Part shown: positions 15,572-23,545 of the stretch, one piece after another
How positions within the stretch are numbered: the first letter of the stretch is position 1
Layout: each line of letters begins with the position of its first letter
Assembly (NCBI GenBank): GCA_003164375.1
Contig: PLTE01000382.1
Coordinates: 2,333 to 35,264, forward strand
Direction of reading: 5' to 3'
Length of the DNA stretch: 32,932 nt
From: Hyphomicrobiales bacterium
Lineage (GTDB): Bacteria > Pseudomonadota > Alphaproteobacteria > Rhizobiales > Xanthobacteraceae
Notes under the pieces: model-generated
Databases searched by the model: none
Told to the model about the DNA's origin: nothing
The model's input: the letters and a program-made list of their open reading frames with translations, nothing else
Made by a program: the position numbers and the translations under genes

Positions 15572-16870
15572 TTACATGTGCGACGGCAGCCATAATGCCA
15601 GCGCTGGAAACGCGATCAAGATCACGAGCCGGATAAGATCGGTGACGATGAACGGCAACACACCGAGGAAGATCGTCGAGAAGCTCACTTCCGGTATGAC
15701 GCTCTTAATCACGAACACATTCATGCCGACCGGCGGGTGAATAAGCCCGAGCTCTACCGTCATCACGATAATAACTCCAAACCAGATCGGATCGAAGCCG
15801 AGCTGCATGATCACCGGAAATATGATTGGGATGGTCAGAATGATCATCGCGAGCGCATCCATCAGACAGCCGAGCACGAGATACATCAGCATGATCAGCG
15901 CGAGCAGGCCGTAGCGGCCGAGCCCTAACCCGGTGAGGAGCTCCGTAACCTTCTGCGGCGTCTGGGTCACCGTGAGGAAATAGCCGAACAGCAGCGCGCC
16001 GATCAGCACCGTGAGCACGGCGGCGGCGGTGCGCACCGCTTGCAATAGCGAGCGGCGGATGTCCGCGCGCGCGAGCTTGCCCCGAGCGACGCCGATCAAC
16101 AACGCACCGCAGGCGCCCATGCCGCCGGCTTCGGTCGGCGTGAACAGCCCGCCGTAAAGCCCGCCGATAACGAAGAGGAAAAGCAGCAGCATCGCCCAAA
16201 TGTCGCGCAATCCGGTCCGCCGTTCGGCCCAGGAATGGCGCGGCGCCGCAGGCAGGAATTTCGGCCGCAGCCGGCCGATGATCATGACGGTGATCATGTC
16301 CATAGCGGCGGCGAGCAGTCCCGGAATGATTCCGGCGATGAACAGCCTGCCAATATCCTGTTCGGTGATGATGCCGTAGACAGCGAGCACGGTGGACGGC
16401 GGCAACATGGCGCCGAGCGTGCCGCCGGCGGCAATCACGCCGGTGGCGAAGCTCTGCGGATAGTGATAGCGCCGCATTTCCGGATAAGCGACCGTGGCGA
16501 AAGTGGCGGCGGTGGCGACTGACGAGCCCGAGATCGCGGCAAAGCCGGCGCACGCCGCGATGGTGGCGATGCCGAGACCGCCCCTGAAATGACCGACGAA
16601 GGCGTTCGCGGCCCGGAACAATTCGCGGCTCATGCCGGAATTCGACACGAAGGCGCCCATCAGCAGGAACATCGGGATGACGCCGAAGGTGTAGTCGGTC
16701 ACCGTCCGCATCGAGGTAAGTCCGACGCTCTTGAGTGCCGCGGTGCCACCGACCAGATAGGCAAAGCCGCTGACGCCGACGAGGCCCATCGCCATGCCGA
16801 CCGGCACTCGCAGCAGCATCAGCGCGAACAGGCCGACAAAACCGATGATCGCCACCGCGTCGGGGCTCAC
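15572..16870 (-). CDS. dctM: TRAP transporter large permease (DctM)
   Basis: The large membrane subunit of a tripartite ATP-independent periplasmic transporter, driven by the sodium gradient. The open frame reaches 16906 (TTG), but GTG 16870 has GAGG five bases upstream and gives MSPDAVAIIGFVGLF, 432 residues, the standard length. About 11-12 hydrophobic segments are visible, with family motifs such as LRVPVGMAMGLVGV, GLGIATIAACAGFAAISGSSVATAATFATVAYPEM and LPPSTVLAVYGIITEQDIGRLF. It is the last gene of the dctP-dctQ-dctM set; dctQ ends 52 bases upstream. Confidence 0.94.
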   Translation of the reverse strand: MSPDAVAIIGFVGLFALMLLRVPVGMAMGLVGVSGFAYLVGGTAALKSVGLTSMRTVTDYTFGVIPMFLLMGAFVSNSGMSRELFRAANAFVGHFRGGLGIATIAACAGFAAISGSSVATAATFATVAYPEMRRYHYPQSFATGVIAAGGTLGAMLPPSTVLAVYGIITEQDIGRLFIAGIIPGLLAAAMDMITVMIIGRLRPKFLPAAPRHSWAERRTGLRDIWAMLLLFLFVIGGLYGGLFTPTEAGGMGACGALLIGVARGKLARADIRRSLLQAVRTAAAVLTVLIGALLFGYFLTVTQTPQKVTELLTGLGLGRYGLLALIMLMYLVLGCLMDALAMIILTIPIIFPVIMQLGFDPIWFGVIIVMTVELGLIHPPVGMNVFVIKSVIPEVSFSTIFLGVLPFIVTDLIRLVILIAFPALALWLPSHM

Positions 16871-16922
16871 ATGTACCTCAGAGAATTGCGCCTCTCGCGA
16901 ATGCAAGCCATTCGATTGCGCC

Positions 16923-17474
16923 TCATTCGACCGGCTTGATCTGGTACTGGCCGCCCAGCAGTTCGGGATGGAAAATCAGCCGATAGGTGCGCACCGCGAT
17001 CAAGAGCACCGCCGAAACATCGCCGATCCAGGCGACTAGAAAAAACGGCCACACCGGCAGCCGGAGGTCGAAGGTGAGTACATGGTCGGCGCGCGTGCCC
17101 ATCACTTTGCCGAACAGCGTATAGGTTTGCACCGTCACCACGAACAACAACACCAGTGTCGCGAACACGTCGATGACGCGCTTCATGCGCACACCGACAT
17201 TGGCGTAGACGAGATCGACGGTGATGTGACTGCCGCGATAGGACGTCGCCGCAATGCCCCAGAAAATGAGAATGCCGAGTAAGAGCCGGCCGAAATCGTA
17301 ACTATCGGGGATCTGGGTCGCAAAGAAGTAGCGCAGCAGTACCGAGACGAAGATATCGAGCGCGACGATGCCGACGAAGAACGCGGCGATCAGTTCGATC
17401 GCATCGATGAAGCGATCCATCAGGTTGCGTCTGGGCGCGGCGGATTCAACATTGGGATTGGCAGCTACAGACAT
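16923..17474 (-). CDS. dctQ: TRAP transporter small permease (DctQ)
   Basis: The small membrane subunit of the TRAP transporter. The ORF opens with TTG at 17516; I choose ATG 17474 (MSVAANPN), which has AGGA eight bases upstream and gives 183 residues. Four transmembrane helices are recognisable, including IELIAAFFVGIVALDIFVSVLL and LLLGILIFWGIAATSY. The region GRLLLGILIFWGIAATSYRGSHITVDLVY carries the family's conserved glycine and polar residues. It lies between dctP and dctM, all on the minus strand. The 75-base dctP-dctQ gap contains a hairpin. Confidence 0.9.
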   Translation of the reverse strand: MSVAANPNVESAAPRRNLMDRFIDAIELIAAFFVGIVALDIFVSVLLRYFFATQIPDSYDFGRLLLGILIFWGIAATSYRGSHITVDLVYANVGVRMKRVIDVFATLVLLFVVTVQTYTLFGKVMGTRADHVLTFDLRLPVWPFFLVAWIGDVSAVLLIAVRTYRLIFHPELLGGQYQIKPVE

Positions 17475-17505
17475 CGGCATTATCCTGGGGATTGTCTCAT
17501 ATGAC

Positions 17506-17532
17506 GACGACGGCAAGATGCCCGCCGCCGTC
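17506..17532 (-). other. Intercistronic hairpin between dctP and dctQ
   Basis: GACGACGGC and GCCGCCGTC arms with a 9-base spacer, 8 of 9 positions paired. No T-tract follows, so it is not a classical terminator. In the dctP-dctQ gap such a hairpin could stabilise the upstream dctP message, which is needed in excess over the permease. That role is inferred. Confidence 0.4.
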
Positions 17533-17549
17533 CTCGGCGTGATCGCGCG

Positions 17550-18584
17550 TCAGAAGCCCGCCTTGTACTGGGTCAGCGAGGCTTGCAGCTCGCTCCAGAT
17601 CGCGTCGGAGCCGCCGCCCGCTCGCTTCACGTCGGCGGCCCATCTCTGCTTGAGCGGCTCCGCAGATTTCTTCCATGCCGCAAGGTGCTCGTCTGTGATC
17701 TTGTAGACCTCGTGGTCCGGCTCGGCCTGGATCTTTTCCAGGCCGGCGTGCTCAAAGTCGGCCCACGGGTCGGCGAACCTGCCGGCCCATTCGGTCGTGC
17801 AGTGATCGTCGATCACCTTCTTTTGCGGCCCAGACATGGCATCGTAGGTTGCCGGGCTCATCAGCCATTGGAACATGACCGAGCCGAGCGGCGCGTCCAT
17901 GTCGTACTTGGTCACCTTGTCGATGCCGAAAAGCACCGTCGAGCCCCACGGGAAGGTGACGGCATCGGCAACGCCTTTGGCAAGAATATCCCGCACCTCC
18001 GGCGCGCTGGACTGCACATTGGTGCCGCCAAGCAGCGTGACCCAGGCGGCGATAGTGCCTTGGGCCGGCCTGATCTTCATGCCCCGGATGTCGGTCGGCA
18101 CCACAATTTTCTTGCTGATGGAGTGCCACCCTACCGGGTCGAGCACGAAGGAGAAGCAATAATGCACATCCTTCATTTCGGCCGCTGCGTATTTGCGGTA
18201 CCAGGCGTCGATCGCGCGATTGCCGCCCTTGGCCTGGCCGACCAGGAACGGCAACTCACCCGCAGCCATGATCGGGAAACGTCCTGGCTGATAGCCCGGA
18301 TTCACGTAGACAAAATCGGCGATACCATCGCGCGCCATGTCGTAATGGTCGAATGCTTTGCCGAGTTGCTGCGCGGGATAAATTTTGTAGGTGATGGTCC
18401 CGTTCGACTGCTTCTGGACGTCGTCGGCCCAATCCTGGATCGCCTTCTGCAACGGATGCGTCGGCGGCAGCCAATTCGACAACTTGAGCTCGATGATCTT
18501 GTCCTGCGCCGACGCTCTACCGAGACTGAGCGCGAAGCCGAGCGCGACAAGGCCACAGAACTTCGCCCGGCGCATTCGCTGCAT
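17550..18584 (-). CDS. dctP: TRAP transporter periplasmic substrate-binding protein (DctP family)
   Basis: The solute receptor of the TRAP system. The open frame extends to 18680, but ATG 18584 (MQRMRRAKFCGLVALGFALSLGRASAQ) begins a clear signal peptide, with GGGGGG four bases upstream; the mature protein starts near QDKIIELKLSNW. Length is 344 residues. DctP-family features include the segment GMKIRPAQGTIAAWVTLLGGTNV, with the conserved Arg that binds the carboxylate of the ligand, and WGSTVLFGIDKVTKYD. The ligand is an organic acid but cannot be named from sequence. It is first in the dctP-dctQ-dctM order. Confidence 0.92.
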   Translation of the reverse strand: MQRMRRAKFCGLVALGFALSLGRASAQDKIIELKLSNWLPPTHPLQKAIQDWADDVQKQSNGTITYKIYPAQQLGKAFDHYDMARDGIADFVYVNPGYQPGRFPIMAAGELPFLVGQAKGGNRAIDAWYRKYAAAEMKDVHYCFSFVLDPVGWHSISKKIVVPTDIRGMKIRPAQGTIAAWVTLLGGTNVQSSAPEVRDILAKGVADAVTFPWGSTVLFGIDKVTKYDMDAPLGSVMFQWLMSPATYDAMSGPQKKVIDDHCTTEWAGRFADPWADFEHAGLEKIQAEPDHEVYKITDEHLAAWKKSAEPLKQRWAADVKRAGGGSDAIWSELQASLTQYKAGF

Positions 18585-18751
18585 GAGACCCCCCGTTTTC
18601 GGCTTTTTGCCGCTTGGTTGGCAGCAACCCCAACCGACCCATTTAATCGCAGAAACGCCTCCATGCACAAGCAATTCCAAAAATGATCGATAAAATTGTC
18701 GCTAATGCTCTGTGAGTTTCTGCACGCTGTTTTTCGATCCTTCGGAAAAAC

Positions 18752-18773
18752 GCTTACGAATTAACTCGTAAGC
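18752..18773. promoter_or_regulatory. Inverted repeat, possible operator between dctP and the cysteine protease gene
   Basis: Perfect 8-bp arms, GCTTACGA and TCGTAAGC, separated by ATTAAC, in the divergent intergenic region (18585-18859). The dyad is AT-rich in the middle, as in many regulator binding sites. It may control dctPQM, the protease gene, or both. No regulator gene is seen nearby. A weak terminator is the other reading, but no T-tract follows. Confidence 0.45.
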
Positions 18774-18859
18774 AGTAGCGGCTAGACTATCGCGTCCTTG
18801 AACAACAACAAGCCGGGCGAGCGCGCAAGCGCCCTACCCCGCCGTTCAGGGACGTCAAA

Positions 18860-19810
18860 ATGTTTGCTCGCGTTGTGGCGTGGGGCTTTGCCGCATTCCT
18901 TGTCGTCCTGCCCGCGCGTCTCGGCATCGAGACCGACTTGCTCGCGACTGCATATATGCGCGCGGCGGTGATCGCGACGCCGTCCGATCGCACCGACGTG
19001 TCCAATCAAGCGGCAGACGCTGCGACGAACAAAGTCGAAGCCAAAGCCGAGTCCAAAGCCGAAGACGAGATCGTTCCGGTCGCGGCCGAATCCCATGCGC
19101 CCGAGCAGAACGATGGGCCCAGCGACACGCCGCCCACCGCACTGGAAAAATCGGCGACGCTCGACCCGGCACCGCCGACGGTCGCACCCCGATCTGCAGC
19201 GGAGCCGTTCGGGCTCGTCGCGCTCCCCGTTTCCGCCGGCAACGTATTGGCGAAGTGGAGCACCGTCGAGGCCGCCATCCGGGCCGACGACGAAATACTG
19301 GCGCGCTGCCGCGACAACGCCGACCGCTGCCCACCGGCGGCGCAAAACTTCCTTGCCATCATTGCGCAAGGACGCGCTCAGACCGGCCGCGCCCGCGTTG
19401 GCGTGATCAACCGCGCCATCAATCTGGCGATCCAGCCAATGAGCGATCTGGCGCAATGGGGCGTGCCCGACCGCTGGAGCGCGCCGCTCGAAACGTTCTC
19501 GACCGGCCGCGGCGATTGCGAGGATTACGCCATCGCCAAATACGTCGCACTCACTGCGGCCGGCGTTGCCCCAGCCGACGTGAAGCTCGTCATCGTCCGC
19601 AATACCGCAGCCAAGCAGGATCACGCCGTCGTCGCCGCGCGTCTCGACGGCAACTGGGTCATGCTCGATAATCGTTGGCTGACGCTGGTTGCTGATTCCG
19701 ACATGCCGCAAGTGATACCGATGTTCGTCCTCGACGGTGCCGGCGTCCGGCAGTTCGCTTCGCCGGCACTTGCCGGCGCACAGCACGCATCCGCGCCGGC
19801 GTCATTTTGA
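18860..19810 (+). CDS. Transglutaminase-like cysteine peptidase (BTLCP family, LapG-like)
   Basis: A 316-residue exported or membrane-anchored protein of the bacterial transglutaminase-like cysteine protease family. A hydrophobic N-terminus is followed by a low-complexity, Ala/Glu/Pro-rich linker (about residues 45-115). The protease domain has the complete triad: Cys220 in GRGDCEDYA, His255 in KQDHAVVAA and Asp270 in VMLDNRW. The founding member LapG cleaves the N-terminus of a surface adhesin exported by a type I system. A type I exporter is encoded nearby on the opposite strand, but no adhesin or LapD-like regulator is present, so a LapG role is an inference. Start ATG 18860 has GGGA upstream. 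Confidence 0.85.
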   Translation: MFARVVAWGFAAFLVVLPARLGIETDLLATAYMRAAVIATPSDRTDVSNQAADAATNKVEAKAESKAEDEIVPVAAESHAPEQNDGPSDTPPTALEKSATLDPAPPTVAPRSAAEPFGLVALPVSAGNVLAKWSTVEAAIRADDEILARCRDNADRCPPAAQNFLAIIAQGRAQTGRARVGVINRAINLAIQPMSDLAQWGVPDRWSAPLETFSTGRGDCEDYAIAKYVALTAAGVAPADVKLVIVRNTAAKQDHAVVAARLDGNWVMLDNRWLTLVADSDMPQVIPMFVLDGAGVRQFASPALAGAQHASAPASF

Positions 19811-19811
19811 A

Positions 19812-22031
19812 CTACTTCGATTCCGCTTCGTAGACGCCGTCCCAATCCGCGCCGGGCGGATCGGCGCGATAGACCGCGATGCGCTCCTCATACATATCGT
19901 AGAGGCCTGCGACATCGAAGCCGGCGGCGAGCTTGCGGCAACGCTCGATCGCGTCCAGCGTCTCGTCCCATTGTTGCTTGCGGAAGCACGCCAGCATTTG
20001 CGCGTTAAGCTCGCGTAATTCTCCGCAGCGCGGATCCTGCTCGACCTCGGCACGGCCAAGCACCGCGAATACGACCTCCGGCTGCTTTTTTCCCTTCACC
20101 TGGATCAGATCGATCTCCATCGCTGCGAATTTCCGCTTGGCTCCCTCCGCGGTGCGCGAGCCGATGACCAGCGGCAGGCGGTAGTCCTTGGTGCGCGCCT
20201 CCAGTCGAGAAGCAAAGTTCACGGTGTCGCCGAGCACCGAATAATTGAAACGGAAATCGGACCCCATATTGCCGACGACGCACGGTCCGGTATTGAGCCC
20301 GATGCCGATCCGCAGCGGCATGTAGACGCCGCCATTGGCGTCGGCCTCGCGTTTGAGCTCGACGTTGAGCGCAGCGGCCCGGGCCTGCATTTCGAGCGCG
20401 GCATCGCAGGCATTGGCTTCCTGTTCGTCGTCGTCCACCGGCGCGTTCCAGAAGGCCATGATGGCGTCGCCGATATATTTGTCGATGGTACCCTTGCGCT
20501 CGATGATGGCGTTTGTCAGCGGGGTAAGGAAGCGGTTCATCAGCCGGGTCAAACCCTGCGGATCGTCTTTGTAGTGTTCGGAAATGGTGGTAAAGCCGCG
20601 CACGTCGCTGAACAAGATAGTCATACGGCGCTCCTCGCCGCCGAGCACGAGCTTCTCCGGCGCACGCGCGAGCTGTTCGACCATGTGCGGCGACAGGTAA
20701 TAGCCGAAGGCGGAGCGGATCTGCTGGCGCTGTTTCTGTTCGCGAAAATAATTTACGAAGGTCAGCACCAGATAGATCAGCCAGCTCGAAATAAGCGGAT
20801 AGGTAAAATCGATGAGCAAATTGTGTACAACAAAGAGATAGAGTGACAGGCCGATTAGGCCCGCGATCAGCGTGGCGCCGAGCAGCACTACGATAGTCGC
20901 CGACAGCATCGGGGCTGCGACGATGATGCCGAGTCCGAACAAGACCGCCACCGTAAGCTCCGCGCCAATGGCATAGTTCGGATTGACAAGAAGCGACTTG
21001 GTCAACACGCTTTCAAGGATCTGAGCGTGAACTTCGACGCCCGGCATCACGGCATCAAGCGGCGTGGTCTTGATGTCGAGAAGTCCAATGGCCGAGGTGC
21101 CGATGAGCACGAGCCTGCCGCGAAGCCGATCCGTCGGCACATGACCTTGCAACACGTCTTTCGCTGAAACGTAACGCGCCGGGTCGTGCTTGTTAAAATG
21201 GACCCAGAGCTGGCCGTTGCGGTCCGTCGGCACTTCTAGTCCGGGCACCGCGACCGACTGGATCCCGGCTTCGTTCACACGCACCAGAATGGCACCGGCG
21301 TGGCTGACCACCCGCAGCATTTCCATGGAGAGTGACGGCACCAGCGCGTCTTGCGCGTCCATCACCACCGGCACGCGGCGAATGATGCCATCGGTCTCCG
21401 GATTGATCGAGAACAGACCGCGGCCGGCAGCCGCCCGCTCGATCACCGGCACGTTGCGCAGCAATCCGGGAAAGGTCACTAGGAACGGCGCCGGATCCGG
21501 CCCGCGGATGGCAAACCCGGTCTGCAGCGCTGCGTCGGCCTGGGTCGGCGGCGTCGGGCTCGCCGTTCCGGTTTCGCCGACGACGACGCGCGAGTGCTTG
21601 ATCGCATCGGCCAGCACATCGTCATTACTCGGCAGGCTGTCGAGCTTGGCTCGGGTTTCGTCGTCGATGCCGCGGAAGCTGTGTTCCGCGATCGCCGGCG
21701 ACATGCGGTCCGGTTCGGCAAAAATGACGTCGAATCCGATAGCGACGGCGCCAAGCTGGGTGATGCGCGTGACCAGATCGGCGATCGTGGTACGCGGCCA
21801 CGGCCATTGGCCAATGTCCTTGAGGCTGGCCTCATCGATGTCGACGATCGCGACCGGCCGAGCCGTTTGCTGGCGCGGCCACAGCACTTGGAACAGATCG
21901 AAGGTGCGTAGCCGCAGTTCCGCGAGCGGCCGCGGGTCGGACAGCCGCAACGGCACCAGCGCGAACAACAGCACCAGGCACACCGCCCGCGCCACGCCGA
22001 AATGCCGCGCCCAGCGCGCTATCCTGTTCAT
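19812..22031 (-). CDS. Class III adenylate/guanylate cyclase with N-terminal CHASE2 sensor domain
   Basis: A 739-residue membrane signalling protein. Start is ATG 22031 (MNRIARW); the track start three codons earlier is TTG. An N-terminal membrane helix precedes a periplasmic CHASE2 domain (about residues 40-340, FDLFQVLWPRQQTARPVAIVDIDEASL ...). Several membrane helices (about residues 345-415) follow, then the cyclase domain. Catalytic features: LFSDVRGFT with the first metal Asp, DKYIGDAIMAF with the second metal Asp and the substrate Lys, and LGDTVNFASRLE with the base-specifying Asp and the Asn-X3-Arg pair. The Lys/Asp combination suggests cAMP rather than cGMP. It is at the downstream end of the type I secretion genes on the same strand. 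What CHASE2 senses is unknown. Confidence 0.9.
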   Translation of the reverse strand: MNRIARWARHFGVARAVCLVLLFALVPLRLSDPRPLAELRLRTFDLFQVLWPRQQTARPVAIVDIDEASLKDIGQWPWPRTTIADLVTRITQLGAVAIGFDVIFAEPDRMSPAIAEHSFRGIDDETRAKLDSLPSNDDVLADAIKHSRVVVGETGTASPTPPTQADAALQTGFAIRGPDPAPFLVTFPGLLRNVPVIERAAAGRGLFSINPETDGIIRRVPVVMDAQDALVPSLSMEMLRVVSHAGAILVRVNEAGIQSVAVPGLEVPTDRNGQLWVHFNKHDPARYVSAKDVLQGHVPTDRLRGRLVLIGTSAIGLLDIKTTPLDAVMPGVEVHAQILESVLTKSLLVNPNYAIGAELTVAVLFGLGIIVAAPMLSATIVVLLGATLIAGLIGLSLYLFVVHNLLIDFTYPLISSWLIYLVLTFVNYFREQKQRQQIRSAFGYYLSPHMVEQLARAPEKLVLGGEERRMTILFSDVRGFTTISEHYKDDPQGLTRLMNRFLTPLTNAIIERKGTIDKYIGDAIMAFWNAPVDDDEQEANACDAALEMQARAAALNVELKREADANGGVYMPLRIGIGLNTGPCVVGNMGSDFRFNYSVLGDTVNFASRLEARTKDYRLPLVIGSRTAEGAKRKFAAMEIDLIQVKGKKQPEVVFAVLGRAEVEQDPRCGELRELNAQMLACFRKQQWDETLDAIERCRKLAAGFDVAGLYDMYEERIAVYRADPPGADWDGVYEAESK

Positions 22032-22129
22032 GGCCGGCAAATCCCCGCGACCTGCGCTGAACCGCGCGAGCTAACTATAGCGACCTTATCCGTCGCCGCG
22101 AAGCGTAACGCAGCGTGGCAAGACGCTTA

Positions 22130-23545
22130 TTATTTTTCGCGGAATGAGCGCATCAACTGGTCGTGCAGCGGCTTGATCAGGTAGGACAGCATGGTGCGTT
22201 CGCCGGTCTGGATGAAGGCCTCGACCGGCATGCCCGGCGTCAGCTTGACGTCGCCGAGACGCGTGATCTCGTCGGCAGTCATCGCGATGCGGACCAGATA
22301 ATAGCTCTGTCCGGTCCGCTGGTCGGTGGTGGTATCCGCGGCGATACGCACCACGGTGCCGTTGAGCTCGGGCGTCGTCCGCGCATTGAATGAGGAAAAA
22401 CGGAGAACCACGGGTTGATCGAACTGGACCTGATCGATGTCCTTCGGTTCGACCTTGACTTCGACCAAAAGTTTGTCGCTCTCTGGCACGATGAGCATAA
22501 TGGGATCGCCAGCGGTGACGACGCCGCCAACCGTGTTGGCCGTGGTCTGGAACACGATGCCGTCCTGCGGCGCGCGGATATCGGTGCGCTTGAGCTGATC
22601 CTCGGCCGTCACCTTGCGCTCGACATATTCGCCGATCTTGCTGTCAGTCTCGCGCAGCTCCTTGGCGACGTCGCTGAAGAGATCTTGGTCGACCTGGATG
22701 ATTTGCAGCTGGATCTCGGCGATCTTGCCTTTGGCTTCGGCGGCTTGGGCGACGAGCTGGCCGTGCTCGCCCTCAAGCTGCGCTTCCTCGCGTTCGAGCG
22801 AAGTGAGCCGATTGAGCTGGACCAGGTTTTTCTGCCACAGATCGCGCACGCCTGTCAGTTCCTGCTCGACCAGCGCGACCTGCTTGTCCTTGGAGTCCTC
22901 CTGTGCGGTGAGGCCGGTGATCTGCTGCTGCAGCTGCGCGATTCGTTCGTGCAGCTGTTGCTTCTGGCCAAGCCGATCTTGCCGGCGCAGATCGAACAGC
23001 CGGCGCTCGCTCGACAGCGCCTCCTTCACCTCGGGTTCGTCGACATGGCCGACAAATTCCTTCGGTACCGGGACGCTATCGTCGCCGTCGCGCTCGGCGG
23101 CGAGGCGAGCGTGGCGCGCATAAAGCTCGGTAAGACCCTTAGTGACGATGGCGAGATTGGCCCGGGTCACCGTTTCGTCGAGCCGGATCAACATGTCACC
23201 CACCTTGACGTGATCGCCGTCACGCACAAAGAGCTCGCCGACCACCCCGCCGGTCGGGTGCTGCACTTTCTTGACGTTCGAATCGACGACCAGTGAGCCT
23301 TGGGCGATGAGCGCGCCCGAGATTTCGGCGGTCGAGGCCCATCCGCCGAGGCCGAAGGCCAGCGCCGCAACCAGAATACTACCGACGAGAATGTGCCGGC
23401 GAATTGATTCGCTGGCGCTATGCTGCGGCGCCCCGTCGCCGAGATGCCACGGCATCGCCGCCTTGATCAGGCCCATGATCCAAAGCAGCCCCGGCTTGGC
23501 CGTAGCAGCCATCTTGTCGAGCGGGCCGATCGACTTTTTGATCAT
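22130..23545 (-). CDS. HlyD family type I secretion periplasmic adaptor
   Basis: The membrane-fusion protein that links the ABC exporter to the outer-membrane channel. At 471 residues it is typical of the HlyD/PrtE group. A single hydrophobic segment near residue 50 (ILVGSILVAALAFGLGGWA) anchors it, followed by a biotinyl-lipoyl half (GSLVVDSNVKKVQHPTGGVV), a long coiled-coil helix region (about residues 150-300, many Glu/Gln/Leu) and a C-terminal beta barrel (GIVFQTTANTVGGVVTAGDPIMLIVPE). ATG 23545 overlaps the ABC gene stop (TGATG), so translation is coupled. Partner TolC-like gene not in the window. Confidence 0.92.
   Translation of the reverse strand: MIKKSIGPLDKMAATAKPGLLWIMGLIKAAMPWHLGDGAPQHSASESIRRHILVGSILVAALAFGLGGWASTAEISGALIAQGSLVVDSNVKKVQHPTGGVVGELFVRDGDHVKVGDMLIRLDETVTRANLAIVTKGLTELYARHARLAAERDGDDSVPVPKEFVGHVDEPEVKEALSSERRLFDLRRQDRLGQKQQLHERIAQLQQQITGLTAQEDSKDKQVALVEQELTGVRDLWQKNLVQLNRLTSLEREEAQLEGEHGQLVAQAAEAKGKIAEIQLQIIQVDQDLFSDVAKELRETDSKIGEYVERKVTAEDQLKRTDIRAPQDGIVFQTTANTVGGVVTAGDPIMLIVPESDKLLVEVKVEPKDIDQVQFDQPVVLRFSSFNARTTPELNGTVVRIAADTTTDQRTGQSYYLVRIAMTADEITRLGDVKLTPGMPVEAFIQTGERTMLSYLIKPLHDQLMRSFREK

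Noticed and set aside
17583-18686. 367-codon plus-strand ORF
   Set aside because: Antisense shadow of dctP.
18782-19786. 334-codon minus-strand ORF
   Set aside because: Antisense shadow of the BTLCP gene; Arg/His-rich with no domain pattern.
22415-23296. 293-codon plus-strand ORF
   Set aside because: Antisense shadow of the HlyD coiled-coil region, Leu/Asp-rich low complexity.
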